DNA of 64,000 nt, taken from NCBI RefSeq assembly GCF_008831285.2, contig NC_045150.1, positions 7,638,001 through 7,702,000 on the forward strand, in the 5' to 3' direction. This DNA is from Nymphaea colorata. Its lineage: Eukaryota > Streptophyta > Magnoliopsida > Nymphaeales > Nymphaeaceae. The position numbers and the translations under genes are program-made. Below are positions 61,660 through 64,000 of this stretch, piece by piece; position 1 is the first letter of the stretch; each line of letters starts with the position of its first letter. The notes beneath the pieces are model-generated. The model was not told the DNA's origin. It did not search any database and was given only the letters and a program-made list of their open reading frames with translations.

Positions 61660-62164
61660 AGTCGTGTCCCTTGTACCTAAATTTTTTGAAAGTGCTCCGC
61701 ACCCATACCCATACCGGCACCCATACCTCCACCTACATGACATAGAGTATAATAGAGAATGATACTAATGTAACGCAGAAACACGAGATGCAGTTCTACA
61801 ATCTACATATACCAAACTCATCAATGATAGCTGCAGAAAAATTATGTTTGTCTCTTAGCTATACTAACTTTAAATTTCTTGGAATCTTGCCATGTGCACT
61901 TACCAAACATCACATGAATCACAAGCAACTGATGTATCAAGAGAAAAACTGTCTTCAGCTGTTAACTGTCCATTTTGTATCTTGCAACCCTCATCTCCTA
62001 AACATGCAACTGCCTACACAACTATATTTTACAAGTTAATGGAGGATATAGAAAAGATAAACTATTACATGAAAAACAAAAAATAACTGTTTATTACATC
62101 TTCATCAATATAATATGAAGGAAATGAAAGTGTATTGTTCTTCCCTTGAACACACCAATCATCT
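48027..62164 (-). CDS. Large PHD-finger protein (At4g10930-like), 5' end not found in window
   Basis: Nine exons fit in phase on the minus strand: 62164-62098, 62013-61904, 56445-56380, 56275-55602, 54951-54855, 52086-50820, 50703-50629, 49678-48515 and 48263-48027, together 1251 codons plus stop. The first three encode [20 protein letters not shown], then CLGDEGCKI, then [20 protein letters not shown] and SWLCPRC, a PHD finger. The middle is acidic and Ser-rich. A basic block ([20 protein letters not shown]) and the conserved tail [20 protein letters not shown] end the protein. Relatives carry an N-terminal RING just before DDWC; that exon was not found up to 64000. Probably a nuclear chromatin or transcription-linked protein by its PHD finger. 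Introns of about 5.5 and 2.8 kb hold transposons. Confidence 0.85.
52729..53976 (-). mobile_element. Small non-autonomous LTR retrotransposon (TRIM) in an intron of the PHD gene
   Basis: LTRs 52729-53055 and 53662-53976 start TGACGCAGTGGGG and end CCTGCATCA. On the minus strand TGGTGTCAGAGC (53658-53647) lies three bases inside the 5' LTR and matches the initiator Met-tRNA primer-binding site with one change. GGGGAGAA adjoins the 3' LTR as polypurine tract. The ~600-bp interior has only a short coiled-coil frame (53308-53526). Inserted in the same orientation as the host gene. No target duplication recognised. Confidence 0.85.
56925..57250. repeat. GC-richer fragment related to hAT ends
   Basis: Contains runs such as cgcgggtgcaggtgtggat and cgcacccgactcgcgtcaaa, similar in style to the ends of the hAT element at 59660-61745. 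It lies inside the long intron of the PHD gene. Confidence 0.4.
57300..58500. other. Intronic sequence, no separate gene
   Basis: CT-rich then T-rich sequence (57550-57900) whose hydrophobic translations are composition artefacts. It lies inside the 5.5-kb intron of the minus-strand PHD gene. A host-unrelated relic near 58080-58300 could not be identified. Confidence 0.4.
58510..58692 (-). pseudogene. Copia RNase H fragment A
   Basis: On the minus strand [15 protein letters not shown] is read, then after a frameshift [20 protein letters not shown] and KLCMIKETC, followed by a stop and the copia-like junction. This is the end of a Ty1/copia polyprotein. Its upstream side is cut at about 58693, where LTR-like sequence of a second copia element begins. 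Confidence 0.75.
58693..59105 (-). repeat. Probable 3' LTR of copia element B
   Basis: On the minus strand GAGGGGGGG (polypurine tract) is followed by TGTTAGAATGTATG at 59105, a typical LTR start, directly after the coding end of copia fragment B. The LTR appears to run to about 58693, where fragment A resumes. The far end is not precisely defined. Confidence 0.5.
59122..59655 (-). pseudogene. Copia polyprotein fragment B (RNase H end)
   Basis: Minus-strand translation gives [18 protein letters not shown], then an in-frame TGA where Trp is expected, [58 protein letters not shown] and a final LGDFFNKAL segment. These are standard Ty1/copia RNase H motifs. The internal stop and missing upstream domains make it a relic. 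It lies in the same orientation as the host PHD gene. Confidence 0.88.
59660..61745 (+). mobile_element. Decayed hAT-like DNA transposon in an intron
   Basis: The left end (about 59667, gtcacataggtatgggtgcg) and right end (to about 61742, ggcacccatacctccaccta then catgac) are imperfect inverted complements. Both lead into the GTACGGGTACCGG-type repeats usual in plant hAT ends. A degraded hAT transposase fragment lies inside (60391-60930). The interior also has a TA microsatellite (about 59766-59809), a purine-rich stretch (59925-60065) and a TG microsatellite (about 61620-61657). Confidence 0.6.
60391..60930 (+). pseudogene. hAT transposase fragment (DUF659-type)
   Basis: One frame reads [20 protein letters not shown] then [16 protein letters not shown]. 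After a frameshift it continues [16 protein letters not shown]; further on come [20 protein letters not shown] and [14 protein letters not shown], then a stop. These match the DUF659 and following regions of plant hAT transposases. Frameshifts and stops show it is dead. Confidence 0.8.
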
Positions 62165-62167
62165 CTG

Positions 62168-63376
62168 CACAGCACAGGACAATGAAAATAAGATTCACTA
62201 TTATTTTTGTACTCCATAGTCCATCACAAATCCAACATAAGAAGGTCATACATATAGGAATCACATTGAACTTACAATAAAAGAATAAAACAATTCTGCA
62301 AGCAACAATCGAGTGAAGATCATGACAAAAGAATACAAAATTCCACTATAACAGAATTCTTTAGTACTCACAAATGAACCAAATGACATTGGTGAGACAA
62401 CAGCACCTAAATTTTCTCGATGAAGAAGAGTCACCAGTGGGTATAGTTTCTCAAAGGTCAAACCCAGTCAAGAAATCCAAGAGCAAGATCCCCTTGTAAG
62501 TTATGATAGGAGAGGATATTAAGAAAGCCACCTTTTTGAGTAATGCTTTTGGCCAACCTTCCATTCAGAGTAAAAAGTGGAAACCTTATTGGAAAATAAT
62601 TAACAATCATTGGGAAATCTTCCTCACCCTTTTCATGCAGCTGAATATTATCTCAATTCCAAATACCATCATAGTCCACATTTTTTTAAGGTACGTCGTA
62701 TCCTTTTTATTGTTTGATTATGAAATGTCATTTACCACTATAAAGTATCCAAGTCATGTCGTTATCTATTGCAATTGACAAAGCATCCTGAGATAAGACA
62801 TGGTTAATTCAATCTATTGAAAAGTTGAAGCTACATGTCCCAGTAAGAGTACAAGCATGAAAATAGGTGTCATATTCACTACTTTAGGTTTTTTTCTATT
62901 TTCAATATTTTATTATCACTTAATAACAAAATTAATTTCAAATGACATGTAAATATTTGTATTTTGTATCCATCTTTTACTTAAGATATTTGAATATGCA
63001 AGTGAAAACTTTGGTACTTCAATAGCTATTATGATTAGAGAAAAGCACAAGCCAGGAAATAGACAAGTGTGGATGTGTTGTGTTGTGCAAATGAATACTT
63101 CTCTAGACAACTTGACATTCTTGTATATTTGCACTATGATGTGCCTTTTTGCAGCAATGTGGTGAGAAAAAATGCATGGAACATGTTATCATGATACTAA
63201 AAGATTGATATTTGTATACCTACACAAGAATCTTCTTCTTTTGGATCGCAATAGAATTAAAGCACCTTCGACCAAATTCACACAAGGAATAAATTTGTTC
63301 AGAAAAGCATTAATTAGCTAGCTATTGTCTATTATTATTAACAAATGCAAGAAAAACAACTAAAGATAAGTTTTTT

Positions 63377-63450
<74 letters not shown>

Positions 63451-64000
63451 TCATGGATGAATTGGTCATCCAAGGACTTTAGACAAAAGGCATAAATTTA
63501 TATGACTACTCTATTGTCACAAATATCGTTTTCGGGTATTAAATGGTGAGGTTTTGCTCAGGTACAATACGGCAGAGTTGCTTTTATAGGAAAAACCTCG
63601 GCACATTTTAAAAAAGTTAAAAAAAGGAAAGATCCTAAAAATAGTATGTGAAAATGAAAAAAAATCTGGTAACTAAAAATGTAAAAAAACACGAGAACAA
63701 AAAATTGCGAAAAATGAAAAAAGAAACACAAAAAAAGTGCAAAAAGAGGACGTTTTCCTTTTTGTGTTTTTCTCCATTTTGCTTTTTTTTTTCCTTTTTC
63801 TGGCTGACTCACTTTGAACTTTTTTTCACGTTGTTTTCAAATAAAATGCAATTTCTATGACACTGCTCTATATTATCACTTTTTGCTTTTCACATTTTTT
63901 CACTCTTTCTATTAGACAATTAAAGTAATTGTATGTTATTTTATTGAATAAAGCATTTCTAAGGAAATCAGAGATGGAGGCTGAAAACATTGAGGGAGCC
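62168..64000. other. Upstream intron or flank of the PHD gene
   Basis: No further exon of the PHD gene could be placed here with confidence, so this is presumably intron leading to exons beyond the window. Open frames near 62260-62460 and 62500-62780 have no recognised domain. A TA microsatellite of about 68 bp spans 63379-63446. Confidence 0.45.
63513..63865. mobile_element. AT-rich MITE-like element, ATTGTC family (copy 3)
   Basis: Starts CTATTGTCACAAATATCG at about 63513, matching the left end of the copy at 43553. It is followed by A-rich then T-rich homopolymer sequence. The right end is not clearly defined. Confidence 0.4.

Noticed and set aside
63190-63300. Possible upstream exon of the PHD gene (minus strand, DPKEEDSC)
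   Set aside because: The frame is closed by a stop just upstream and the phase does not fit the next exon at 62164; no RING cysteines are present.

Overview
This is nuclear DNA from a flowering plant. The evidence is spliced genes with GT-AG introns, mitochondrial and chloroplast targeting peptides, plant-only families (SINAT, EMB1703, GASA, nepenthesin-type aspartic protease), initiator-Met-tRNA primed LTR elements, and long TA/CT microsatellites. The species cannot be fixed from the sequence. Most of the window is AT-rich repeat and intergenic DNA. Only the intronless aspartic protease, the GASA copies and the cargo of one LTR element are clearly GC-rich.

Layout. At 0.9-2.5 kb there is a two-exon class 3 lipase-like gene (+). 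At 2.5-8.8 kb lies repeat DNA, including a possible 2.8-kb TAA-flanked DNA transposon. At 8.86-9.88 kb is a two-exon CNX3/MoaC gene for molybdenum cofactor synthesis (+). At 13.8-21.1 kb there is a dense cluster of inverted repeats: a partial inverted copy of an aspartic protease gene facing the intact gene (15.9-17.4 kb, -), a small MITE, a nearly spacerless palindrome made of two GASA/snakin gene copies (18.9-19.8 kb), a smaller inverted repeat, and a nearly identical foldback (20.5-21.1 kb). 21.1-29.5 kb is intergenic. At 29.6-33.0 kb is a three-exon SINAT-type E3 ubiquitin ligase (+), followed by a tRNA-derived SINE and a non-autonomous LTR element with GC-rich cargo. At 39.1-45.9 kb is an EMB1703-like chloroplast protein gene (+). 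At 48.0 kb to at least 62.2 kb, converging on it, is a large PHD-finger gene (-). Nine of its exons could be reconstructed. Its introns hold a second small LTR element, copia fragments and a decayed hAT element, and its RING-encoding 5' end was not found in the window.

The genes do not form a pathway; each is an independent housekeeping or regulatory gene. The most unusual part is the foldback cluster. Several inverted duplications, two of them built from gene sequence, sit within about 7 kb. This is the arrangement expected of young hairpin-RNA or siRNA loci and of the inverted-duplication route to new MIRNA genes. Whether any of it is transcribed cannot be told from sequence alone.
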